A DNA stretch of 9,778 nucleotides, taken from contig CANKNK010000040.1 of assembly GCA_947483455.1 (NCBI GenBank), forward strand, positions 1 to 9,778, in the 5' to 3' direction. The DNA is from Comamonadaceae bacterium (GTDB lineage: Bacteria > Pseudomonadota > Gammaproteobacteria > Burkholderiales > Burkholderiaceae_C). Below the pieces are notes generated by a model. The model was not told the origin of the DNA. It saw nothing but the letters and a program-made list of their open reading frames with translations, and did no database searches. The position numbers and the translations under genes were made by a program. Each line of letters opens with the position of its first letter. The first letter of the stretch is position 1. Shown piece by piece: positions 1 through 5,427 of this stretch.

Positions 1-233
1 AAAGCAAAAATGTCCCAACTCTTGCTACTTAAGCCTTCGGTGGCGATGCCCGCCCGCTCTAAAGTGAGTAAGGCCAGTGGATTGGGTGTCTGATGCTCTC
101 GGGGGCTGCTGCCCGCGGAGAAGGCCTTGAATTTGCCTTTGCCCAAATGATTGAGGGTTGCCTCTGCAAGGATACTTCTGGCAGAGTTGTGCGTGCAAAG
201 AAATAGCACGTTCAAGGGTTTTGGATCGGTCAC
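1..233 (-). CDS. arsC: Arsenate reductase, LMW-phosphatase type (ArsC), 3' part cut off by window edge
   Basis: This gene should reduce arsenate to arsenite in the cytoplasm, the step before arsenite efflux. The visible 77 residues begin VTDPKPLNVLFLCTHNSAR, followed by ILAEATLNHLG, a SAGSSPRE segment and GLSSKSWDIFA. This is the N-terminal half of the low-molecular-weight tyrosine-phosphatase/arsenate reductase fold. The CX5R anion loop is C13-THNSA-R19, with Cys13 as the expected nucleophile. The start is a GTG at 233, chosen because a perfect GGAGGT lies seven bases upstream (241-246) and the homology begins directly after it. It lies 17 bases after the arsR stop, so the two form an operon and should be derepressed together by arsenite. 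The C-terminal half, with the remaining redox cysteines, is outside the window, so thioredoxin versus glutaredoxin or mycoredoxin coupling cannot be decided. Confidence 0.9.
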   Translation of the reverse strand, partial: MTDPKPLNVLFLCTHNSARSILAEATLNHLGKGKFKAFSAGSSPREHQTPNPLALLTLERAGIATEGLSSKSWDIFA

Positions 234-240
234 GGCGAAT

Positions 241-246
241 ACCTCC
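241..246 (-). promoter_or_regulatory. Shine-Dalgarno GGAGGT that fixes the arsC GTG start
   Basis: The minus strand reads GGAGGT here, seven bases before the GTG at 233. It lies in the 17-base gap after the arsR stop codon. It decides the non-ATG start of the arsenate reductase. Confidence 0.75.
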
Positions 247-250
247 ACGT

Positions 251-577
251 TTAAGAAGTTTGACAATCAGTCTGAGGGACGACTTCGCAGGCCTGCCCTT
301 GGCAACAATTTTCGGAAAGATAGGCCAAAACAGCGTTCATGCGGTCGTATTGCGCCCTGTAAATCAAATTGCGTCCGCTGCGTTCCTGGGAAATCAGGTC
401 CGCATGCATGAGTCCCTTAAGGTGAAAGGAAAGCGTATTGGCAGGCATGCCCATCATCTCGGCCAACCGTGCCGGGGTCAGTCCTTCATGGCCCCTGAGA
501 ACGAGGGCTCTAAAAATTCGAAGGCGGCTGGCCTGGGCCAGTGCAGCTAGGGCATTGATAACATATCGGCTTTCCAT
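251..577 (-). CDS. arsR: ArsR-family arsenite-responsive repressor
   Basis: A 108-residue winged-helix repressor that should bind the ars promoter and release it when arsenite binds. The N-terminal part (ALAQASRLRIFRAL) and the recognition region (TPARLAEMMGMPANTLSFHLKGL, about residues 34-56) are typical of the ArsR/SmtB helix-turn-helix. The beta-wing follows (ISQERSGRNLIYRAQYD). There is no classical CVC motif in the DNA-binding helix. Instead the cysteines are C-terminal: Cys91, Cys92, Cys97 and Cys105. A C-terminal CC-Xn-C arsenite site is known from Acidithiobacillus ferrooxidans ArsR (Cys95, Cys96, Cys102), so this protein probably senses As(III) or Sb(III) the same way. It is the first gene of the operon with arsC and is presumably autoregulated. 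The ATG at 577 has only a weak GGAA as ribosome binding site. Confidence 0.92.
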   Translation of the reverse strand: MESRYVINALAALAQASRLRIFRALVLRGHEGLTPARLAEMMGMPANTLSFHLKGLMHADLISQERSGRNLIYRAQYDRMNAVLAYLSENCCQGQACEVVPQTDCQTS

Positions 578-589
578 AGTTCCATGATA

Positions 590-617
590 ATAGAAATATA
601 TGACTGAATGATGTCAA
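590..617 (-). promoter_or_regulatory. Probable arsR-arsC promoter
   Basis: Reading the minus strand, a perfect -35 TTGACA occupies 617-612. A -10-like TTCTAT follows at 595-590 with a 16-base spacer; an overlapping TATTAT at 592-587 has a less favourable 19-base spacer. The -10 lies only 12 bases from the arsR ATG. The AT-rich stretch around it is where an ArsR dimer would be expected to bind, but I see no perfect inverted repeat to name as the operator. Confidence 0.5.
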
Positions 618-855
618 GCTGTAGCCGGGCACAGGTGGGTCCAGTGACGGTCGAAGCAAATGATGCGGAGAGTCCCATACCGATGCCGAATTCTCCAGGG
701 TGCATTCCGATTCCCAAATCAGCAGGCAAGTATGATGGCCCTACAGCGATGGAAACTTGCCATGGCAAGGAGCGAAATAGGCTGCCGGGTATCAATTCGA
801 ATTTTTTGATCAGACCTCAGGTAGCAAACATGCAACTACATTTGAATGGCACTCT
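618..855. other. Intergenic region between the ars operon and the SOUL gene; no supported gene
   Basis: The stretch separates two divergently transcribed units. Open frames on both strands cross it, but their translations match no family I recognise and have no convincing start signal. The only clear structure is a 14-base perfect palindrome CTTGCCATGGCAAG at 756-769, about 90 bases upstream of the SOUL gene. A promoter for the SOUL gene should lie here, but I cannot point to clear -35/-10 boxes. Confidence 0.5.
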
Positions 856-1557
856 ATGCGCAAAAACTTACTTTCGCAACGCAGAGAAGATACCGTTTCC
901 GGCTATCGAATTGCGCTAATCATTGCAACTATTTTCGTATCCCCACTTGCTATGGCTATTGAAGAACCCAGCTTTAAAGTGATTACCAAGTCCGGCACAT
1001 TTGAGCTGCGGCAATACGCCCCTATGTTGGTCGCTGAGACCATGGTTGACGGCGACATGGACGATGCCGGAACCACAGGCTTCAGGAGAATTGCCGACTA
1101 CATCTTCGGCAATAACCAGGTGCAGACAGGCGCAAGCTCTGCCAAAATCGCGATGACTGCACCGGTCACCATGGAGCCGCAATCGCAAAAAATTGCCATG
1201 ACGGCGCCGGTCGCGCTTATGCCTGCTGAGACCATGGGAGGGTCCAAGCAATGGCGGGTTCATTTCGTTATGCCTTCGCAGTACAGCATGAGCACCATTC
1301 CCAAACCGAAAAACCCGGATGTAAAACTGCGGGAGATTCCTGGGAAGCTTTTTGCGGTCAGCAGCTTTACGGGCTTTAACACCCAAACACGCGTTCAAGC
1401 CAAGACAGATGAGCTCAACGCCTGGATTGGGCAGAAGAATTTGAAAGTGCTAAGTCAAGCGCAACTCGCTCGCTACGATCCGCCATGGACGCTGCCCATG
1501 TTCAGGCGCAATGAAGTGATGATTGAAGTCGAGGACAGCAAAGAGCAGGGCAAGTGA
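856..1557 (+). CDS. SOUL-family haem-binding protein, exported
   Basis: A 233-residue protein of the SOUL/HBP family (haem- or tetrapyrrole-binding). The exact bacterial role is not established. An N-terminal hydrophobic segment (about residues 18-34, ending LAMA before IEEP) looks like a signal peptide with a type I cleavage site, so it should act in the periplasm. The mature part starts with the family pattern FKVITKSGTFELRQYAPMLVAET. It contains the hallmark KIAMTAPV twice (residues 97-104 and 112-119). The C-terminus RYDPPWTLPMFRRNEVMIEV is also typical. The duplicated KIAMTAPV occurs in many SOUL proteins and is not a local repeat artefact. The gene stands alone, facing away from arsR and converging on the oxygenase-like gene at 1611. 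The ATG at 856 has no strong Shine-Dalgarno, but no other start would keep the signal peptide. Confidence 0.88.
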   Translation: MRKNLLSQRREDTVSGYRIALIIATIFVSPLAMAIEEPSFKVITKSGTFELRQYAPMLVAETMVDGDMDDAGTTGFRRIADYIFGNNQVQTGASSAKIAMTAPVTMEPQSQKIAMTAPVALMPAETMGGSKQWRVHFVMPSQYSMSTIPKPKNPDVKLREIPGKLFAVSSFTGFNTQTRVQAKTDELNAWIGQKNLKVLSQAQLARYDPPWTLPMFRRNEVMIEVEDSKEQGK

Positions 1558-1596
1558 AGTTTCACCAGTTTGGGCCCATTTGAAAACCGAAAAACC

Positions 1597-1621
1597 AAAA
1601 AAACCCAGGGCTAAGCCGGGG
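1597..1621 (-). terminator. Rho-independent terminator overlapping the stop codon of the 2OG-oxygenase-like gene
   Basis: On the minus strand a CCC-GGC-TTA-GCC-GGG hairpin (1620-1604, with a small bulge) is followed directly by seven T (1603-1597) and then a further T-rich stretch. The hairpin contains the TAG stop at 1613-1611, so it is built partly from coding sequence. The stem is short and bulged, hence moderate confidence. It would also help shield this gene from the converging SOUL transcript. Confidence 0.5.
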
Positions 1622-2183
1622 CAAACTGAACGTTAGCAAACGTCGCTTGCTGATGTAAATTCATAACCACCACCACACGCCGCCCTTCGGTAGCGGGAAC
1701 TTCGTGGGTCAAAATGCCAGGAAACATGACCAGCATATTGGGTTTGGGTTGAACCGGGTATTTACCGGAAAAAATAATGGGGGCGCTGTCCTCGTGTGCT
1801 TCCAGATAAATGGCGCAGGCAAAGTCGGATGGGAAATGGTTGTGTGGCTTGGTATAGCTGGATTTTTCATAAATGATTCCCCAGCATTCGCTAATGAGCA
1901 TTTCAGGCATAGGCTTCTCAGATGCGGCATTGAGCAAGCTACCTGCCTCTTTGCCTACTTGTAAGACTACTTCGATAAGTGGGGCAAATTTCGGTGTCAA
2001 TAAATGACTTCGCCACGGTGTCATGTACTCGGCTTTCACATTTGACAGCGGTGACTCTGGGTGCGTGATGCGCAATTCATCAATACCCTCGCGCGCCAGG
2101 CGAAGTGGCTCCTGCAAGGGACTGAGGTCACAAACGAAAATCGGCAAATCAGCATTTGCTGACAATTGGCTTAATGCAATCAT
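1611..2183 (-). CDS. Putative 2-oxoglutarate/Fe(II)-dependent oxygenase (double-stranded beta-helix protein)
   Basis: A 190-residue protein resembling the 'putative 2OG-Fe(II) oxygenase' families of bacteria; the substrate is unknown. The recognisable part is the C-terminal jelly-roll core, about residues 99-176. It holds ECWGIIYEKSSYTKPHNHF, then FACAIYLEAHED, then PNMLVMFPGILTHEVPATEGRRVVVVMNL. Likely iron ligands are His114 and/or His116 (PHNHF) and His160 (LTHEV). Arg168 or Arg169 sits where the 2-oxoglutarate-binding arginine is expected. The N-terminal 95 residues show no motif I recognise. It has no signal peptide and should be cytoplasmic. The gene is monocistronic, with its own FNR/Anr-type promoter upstream and a terminator at its stop. 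The ATG at 2183 lacks a strong ribosome binding site. A metal-binding cupin without oxygenase activity is the main alternative. Confidence 0.65.
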   Translation of the reverse strand: MIALSQLSANADLPIFVCDLSPLQEPLRLAREGIDELRITHPESPLSNVKAEYMTPWRSHLLTPKFAPLIEVVLQVGKEAGSLLNAASEKPMPEMLISECWGIIYEKSSYTKPHNHFPSDFACAIYLEAHEDSAPIIFSGKYPVQPKPNMLVMFPGILTHEVPATEGRRVVVVMNLHQQATFANVQFAPA

Positions 2184-2273
2184 ATAAGTCTTTATCGCAC
2201 TATCTCAGCACGGCACCATTGGAAGTACCAGTGCCAGCTAAGCGGCTGGGGTCCACTACGATTTCTCACACCT

Positions 2274-2315
2274 AGCTTAGTGCTACTTTTGAATCCGTAC
2301 TTTGATACACATCAA
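2274..2315 (-). promoter_or_regulatory. FNR/Anr-type class II promoter upstream of the 2OG-oxygenase-like gene
   Basis: Positions 2302-2315 form a perfect FNR/Anr box, TTGAT-ACAC-ATCAA, symmetric on both strands. On the minus strand it is followed after exactly 22 bases by TAAGCT (2279-2274), which keeps the T1, A2 and T6 positions of a -10 element. A 22-base gap places the box centre at -41.5, the arrangement of class II FNR-activated promoters. The predicted start is near 2267, giving a leader of about 84 bases before the ATG at 2183. The other adjacent gene (ending at 2350) is also on the minus strand, so this box can only serve the downstream oxygenase-like gene. Confidence 0.65.
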
Positions 2316-2349
2316 GAAGTGCCTAGCGACGGCCCAGCTTGCACCGCGC

Positions 2350-3006
2350 CTAAAACAAGGGTATTTGCCGGGCCTGCAGTAGATAGTCCGCAACAAATTG
2401 CGCCAACAAAACATGGTGCTGGTTAGCATGCCATTGGGCTTGCATGTACTTTTTGGTATACCAATGCGCCTGGCTCTCTAGATGGCAACCCACCAAGCCG
2501 ACAGAGCCTTGCACAATGGCCATAGGGTCACCGTTGGCATAGGTGGCCATGGCTTCAAACTGGCCGTTGACGAAAGTGGGGCCGTCATAAAAATACATAC
2601 GGTGTGCTTGCCCGCGCCATTGGACCGGGGCCGTGGTGCCATAGGAGGCGCGTATGTCCGCTTGCGGTCGTTTGATGTATTGCACGCATCGGGTGCTCTT
2701 GAGTAAATCGAAGTAATACGCATCAGCCCAATAGGCGCCCATGCAAATCCCCAGGTATTTGCCGCCGCGCTGCATAAAGGCACGGACATCGGACAAATTA
2801 GGTTTGAGAAGGCTGCGAAATAAGGTGGCCTCGCCATCGCCACCGGGAAACACCACCAAATCTACATCGTCAAAAAAACCCTCATGCACTTTTTGCCGTG
2901 TAAACAACTTAATGCGGGCCAAGGGGGATAGGGCAGCGATCACCCCGTTGACCGAATCGGTCGAACAAGTGGGATGGTGTATGAAAAGGGCAATGGTTTT
3001 CTGCAT
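2350..3006 (-). CDS. BPL_N-domain / class I glutamine amidotransferase-like protein
   Basis: A 218-residue protein with the class I amidotransferase-like fold, closest to the N-terminal domain of eukaryotic biotin-protein ligase (BPL_N). The core is visible as LVVFPGGDGEATLF (about residues 50-63) and YLGICMGAYWA (84-94). Cys88 sits at the nucleophile elbow. GCHLES near the C-terminus (173-178) supplies His175 and Glu177 in the position of the amidotransferase His-X-Glu. The triad is therefore apparently complete, but the natural reaction of stand-alone bacterial BPL_N proteins is unknown to me. The frame is open further upstream to 3126, but that extension is proline- and glycine-rich and looks non-coding. 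I chose the ATG at 3006 because MQKTIALFIHHP begins the first beta-strand; a GGAG lies 11 bases upstream. No biotin ligase domain is present. It follows the hydroxylase-like gene after a 138-base gap. Confidence 0.72.
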   Translation of the reverse strand: MQKTIALFIHHPTCSTDSVNGVIAALSPLARIKLFTRQKVHEGFFDDVDLVVFPGGDGEATLFRSLLKPNLSDVRAFMQRGGKYLGICMGAYWADAYYFDLLKSTRCVQYIKRPQADIRASYGTTAPVQWRGQAHRMYFYDGPTFVNGQFEAMATYANGDPMAIVQGSVGLVGCHLESQAHWYTKKYMQAQWHANQHHVLLAQFVADYLLQARQIPLF

Positions 3007-3144
3007 GCCGGGCGGCGCTCCAAGCCCGCATTTTGCTACCTGGCGGGCACGCCCATCGCCCTCTAAGCAGTTTGGAGGCCCCGGCCGCGATGTCGACACC
3101 CCGGCATAGGGGCGCGCAGGTGCCAAACGGCGGGACGCTGCGGT

Positions 3145-3840
3145 TCACCGTCCATACATCACGTTAATGCGTGCCACATACTTAGAAACCGACCCAACAA
3201 CCTGGCGCCCCTCGTGCAGTACCGAACCAGGCCCGAAGCCGTGGCGGAAGAACAGGGCTGAGCCTTTCACCGGGGACACGTCTACATAGCCACCGTCGGG
3301 CCTAAAAAGCCGGGTGTCGCCACCCTGCACGCCGTCGCGCGGGCCATTGAGATAAAGCAGCATCGTCAGGCAGGATCGCAGTCCATCGGGCCACTGCAGC
3401 ATCTGATCGCGCTGCGGGCTCAGGCCGTAACCGGGCCAGTCGCCGTCGGTATGGCAGTTAAACACGTCCTGGGCGTCATAGCGGTACATATTGACGCGCT
3501 GGCTCAATTGGCCAAACAAGGGGCTGCCATCGATTTCGCAGGGTAATAGCGGCGCGAGGCGACGGGCTAAGGGTTCCATGAAACTGGTGTCGGCCAGCCA
3601 ATGCACGGACTTGTTCATGCGCATACCCGGCGGCGTCACGATGCCGGGCGCTGCATCGCGGTAGCCCAAGCGCTCAGTAGCTACCACCATGGCGTCGGCC
3701 TCGTCGGGGGTGAGCACCTGGTCGATCACAAAAGCCAACAATCCGCCTAGCGCTATGTCGCGCCGCGCCGGCTGCAGGTCCGGTTGCGGTTGCAAGCACA
3801 ACGCTACAGGCTCTTGGGCAAACGCGTACACCGGGGTCAT
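3145..3840 (-). CDS. Prolyl-4-hydroxylase-like 2OG-Fe(II) oxygenase
   Basis: With this start the protein has 231 residues. It carries the catalytic pattern of the prolyl 4-hydroxylase family: NCHTDGDW with His130 and Asp132 as iron ligands, GSVLHEGRQVVGSVSKYVARINVMYG with His209 as the third ligand, and Lys220 as the expected 2-oxoglutarate anchor. In between lie the family segments SCLTMLLYLN and GGDTRLF. It should oxidise an unknown substrate using Fe(II), O2 and 2-oxoglutarate; a protein prolyl side chain is one possibility, not shown here. The frame is open up to a TTG at 3963, with an ATG at 3936. I prefer the ATG at 3840 because a GGAG sits eight bases upstream (3852-3849), while the earlier starts have none. 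The true start may be 3936 (263 residues). No signal peptide is evident. Confidence 0.8.
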   Translation of the reverse strand: MTPVYAFAQEPVALCLQPQPDLQPARRDIALGGLLAFVIDQVLTPDEADAMVVATERLGYRDAAPGIVTPPGMRMNKSVHWLADTSFMEPLARRLAPLLPCEIDGSPLFGQLSQRVNMYRYDAQDVFNCHTDGDWPGYGLSPQRDQMLQWPDGLRSCLTMLLYLNGPRDGVQGGDTRLFRPDGGYVDVSPVKGSALFFRHGFGPGSVLHEGRQVVGSVSKYVARINVMYGR

Positions 3841-4051
3841 CGGTACGACTCCGCCCATAGGTAGCGAACCCGGCAGGTAAGCGACGGCCTGGTGCGCAGG
3901 CCAGGACGCAGTATCGGAAGGTACGCGGTTCACCATGCTTCTATAGGAGGGATGGACACCCAAGGATGTTCGAAGGCCAGCTGCGCACCGCGCTGAAGAA
4001 ACTGCAGGTCGCTAAGCTGCGCCATGGTGTGCAGATATGGCATAGCCCCGC

Positions 4052-4387
4052 CTATTTGGCGCTCAGCACCCAGATCGCCAGTTTTTTGAGGTCGGCATCC
4101 GAAATTTTCGGGTGAGGTGGCATGGGCAGTTCCCCCCATTTACCTGCACTCCCCTTCCGTATGCTTTCGATGACCTGGGCTTGTGCATCCGCTTGCCCTG
4201 CATATTTGGCAGCCACGTCTTTGTAAGCGGGGCCGACCAACTTGGTAGCCACCGCGTGGCAGCCTAGGCAATTATTTTTTTGCGCCAAGGCCTCAGTGGC
4301 CTGGGCCGCTTGACCCAAGGCCAGCAGTGCCGCCGTCGCGGCTACCGGTAGCATGTGCCAGGGAATTGGAATGTACCCAGAAACCAT
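4052..4387 (-). CDS. Small class I c-type cytochrome (c551/c8-like), periplasmic
   Basis: A 111-residue monohaem cytochrome c that should carry electrons in the periplasm. The N-terminus contains a hydrophobic stretch (about residues 12-30, LPVAATAALLALGQAAQA) consistent with a Sec signal peptide cleaved near Ala30. The haem site is C40-LG-C43-H44. Met89 in ELPMPPHP is the expected sixth ligand. The final helix ISDADLKKLAIWVLSAK is typical of the c551 family. The ATG at 4387 lies only four bases after the glyoxalase stop, so the two are cotranscribed and probably translationally coupled. A shorter start at 4354 is possible and would still leave a signal peptide. Its closeness to the GMC dehydrogenase operon suggests, as inference only, that it accepts electrons from that enzyme. 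Confidence 0.9.
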   Translation of the reverse strand: MVSGYIPIPWHMLPVAATAALLALGQAAQATEALAQKNNCLGCHAVATKLVGPAYKDVAAKYAGQADAQAQVIESIRKGSAGKWGELPMPPHPKISDADLKKLAIWVLSAK

Positions 4388-4391
4388 GGCT

Positions 4392-4928
4392 TTAGCGTCC
4401 CAGATTCTTGAGGCGACCCGGCTCGACGATCTCAATCCAGTAGCCATCAGGGTCTTTGATGAAGGCCACATCCTTCATCTTGCCCTGGTCCGGGCGCTTG
4501 ACAAATGGAACCTGGTGCTGGTCAAACCAGGCAACCGCCGCATCCAGGTCTGGCACGGAGAAGCAGATGTGGCCAAAGCCTTGCGGCTGGGCGTTGCCGT
4601 CGTGGTACTTGAATTCGGGGTCCGCTTCAGTACCCCAGTTGTGGGTCAACTCCAGAATTCCGCGCTGCGCAAAAGTCCAGGCGGTTCGCTCGCCCTCTTC
4701 TTGCGGTACGCTTTCTCCATCGACTGCGCGGTGCAGGAAATACAGCGAAAACTTCAACTCTGCAAAGTCCAGCTTGCGCAGCAGGCGCATGCCCATCACG
4801 CCGGTATAAAAAGCCAAGGCCACTTGCGGGTCTTTCACGCGCAGCATCGCGTGGTTAAACACAAAGCCACGGGTTTGCTGGGGAACCTGCTCGCTCACGC
4901 CAGGCAGGATGTCAGTAGTAAACGACAT
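4392..4928 (-). CDS. gloA: Lactoylglutathione lyase (glyoxalase I)
   Basis: This enzyme converts the hemithioacetal of methylglyoxal and glutathione to S-lactoylglutathione in the cytoplasm. The 178-residue protein is of the long form, close to eukaryotic glyoxalase I: FNHAMLRVKDPQVALAFYTGVMGM, then FSLYFLHR, then FKYHDGNAQPQGFGHICFSVPD. Metal ligands by family comparison are His26 (Gln in the human enzyme), Glu93 (ILELTHNWG), His120 (GFGHI) and Glu167 (YWIEIVEP). The length and insertions resemble the zinc-dependent class rather than the short nickel-dependent E. coli type; metal preference is inferred. It is the first gene of a pair with cytochrome c, four bases apart. A weak GAAAG precedes the ATG. 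A strong hairpin at 4971-5002 separates it from the operon upstream, so it probably has its own promoter in 4929-4970, which I could not define. Confidence 0.94.
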   Translation of the reverse strand: MSFTTDILPGVSEQVPQQTRGFVFNHAMLRVKDPQVALAFYTGVMGMRLLRKLDFAELKFSLYFLHRAVDGESVPQEEGERTAWTFAQRGILELTHNWGTEADPEFKYHDGNAQPQGFGHICFSVPDLDAAVAWFDQHQVPFVKRPDQGKMKDVAFIKDPDGYWIEIVEPGRLKNLGR

Positions 4929-4970
4929 TGTTAATTTTTCTTTCGATGAATGGGTGCTAGCTAGGGAAGA

Positions 4971-5002
4971 CCCCGCCGATACCGTCCTTGGGATCGGCGG
5001 GG
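4971..5002 (-). terminator. Strong hairpin, probable terminator of the dehydrogenase operon
   Basis: CCCCGCCGAT (4971-4980) and ATCGGCGGGG (4993-5002) are perfect 10-base complements around a 12-base loop. The hairpin begins 18 bases past the stop of the ribbon-helix-helix gene on the minus strand. It lacks a good T-tract (TCTTCC follows on that strand), so it may act as a weak intrinsic terminator, a processing site or a 3' stability element rather than a textbook terminator. Confidence 0.6.
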
Positions 5003-5020
5003 CTGCGATGGGAAACTGGA

Positions 5021-5398
5021 TCAGCTGCCCACCGCTACCCTCGGCTTTGGGGCGGTTTCAAGCGCATGCCTTGCGCGCGCCAAAGGCGCCACAGAAGCCA
5101 TGGCATCAGCGCTTGCGTGCTCGCGTTCCAAATTGATCACACAACGGCGTAAATAGCGCATGCTGGTGACCCGCAAAAATGAAGCAAAGTTGGGCACTTC
5201 ACCACGATGGGCCAGGATCTCGTCATGGAATTGCGAAATCAAGGCATTGGTGGTACAGCCCTCCTCTTCGGCCATTTCCGCCAGAATATCCCACACCATG
5301 TTTTCCAAGCGCAGGCTGGTCAGCACATTGCGGATTCGCACGGTGCGCGAGCGCTGTTCATACTGGATAGGGTCTGCTTTGACGAAATATTCACACAT
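5021..5398 (-). CDS. Ribbon-helix-helix domain protein (RHH_4-like)
   Basis: A 125-residue protein whose residues 16-83 match the ribbon-helix-helix domain of the RHH_4 type. It has a basic beta-strand RSRTVRIRNVLTSLRL, a first helix ENMVWDILAEMAEEEG, the turn CTTNALISQF, and then FASFLRVTSMRYLRR. Such proteins are small dimeric DNA-binding regulators. The tail after residue 90 is alanine-rich and probably disordered. The ATG at 5398 has GGAG seven bases upstream. It follows the GMC gene after 29 bases and precedes a hairpin, so it is the last gene of the operon. It may regulate this operon or act elsewhere; no operator can be assigned from the sequence. Confidence 0.78.
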   Translation of the reverse strand: MCEYFVKADPIQYEQRSRTVRIRNVLTSLRLENMVWDILAEMAEEEGCTTNALISQFHDEILAHRGEVPNFASFLRVTSMRYLRRCVINLEREHASADAMASVAPLARARHALETAPKPRVAVGS

Positions 5399-5427
5399 GG
5401 ACGGCTCCCACTGTTGCGCTGGGCATT

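Noticed and set aside
547..795. Minus-strand frame of 82 codons between the SOUL gene and arsR
   Set aside because: It overlaps the ars promoter and the start of arsR, and its translation (including GIGMHPGEFGIGM) matches no family I recognise. I could not support either a gene or a named pseudogene.
1133..1220. Near-repeat encoding KIAMTAPV twice in the SOUL gene
   Set aside because: The duplicated motif is common in the SOUL family itself, so it is not evidence of a recent local duplication.
916..1398. Minus-strand frame of 160 codons
   Set aside because: Antisense shadow of the SOUL protein; His- and Arg-rich with no start signal.
3007..3126. N-terminal extension of the BPL_N protein by 40 residues
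   Set aside because: The extension is Pro/Gly/Arg-rich, lacks a ribosome binding site and precedes the natural first beta-strand MQKTIALFIHHP. I treat it as intergenic.
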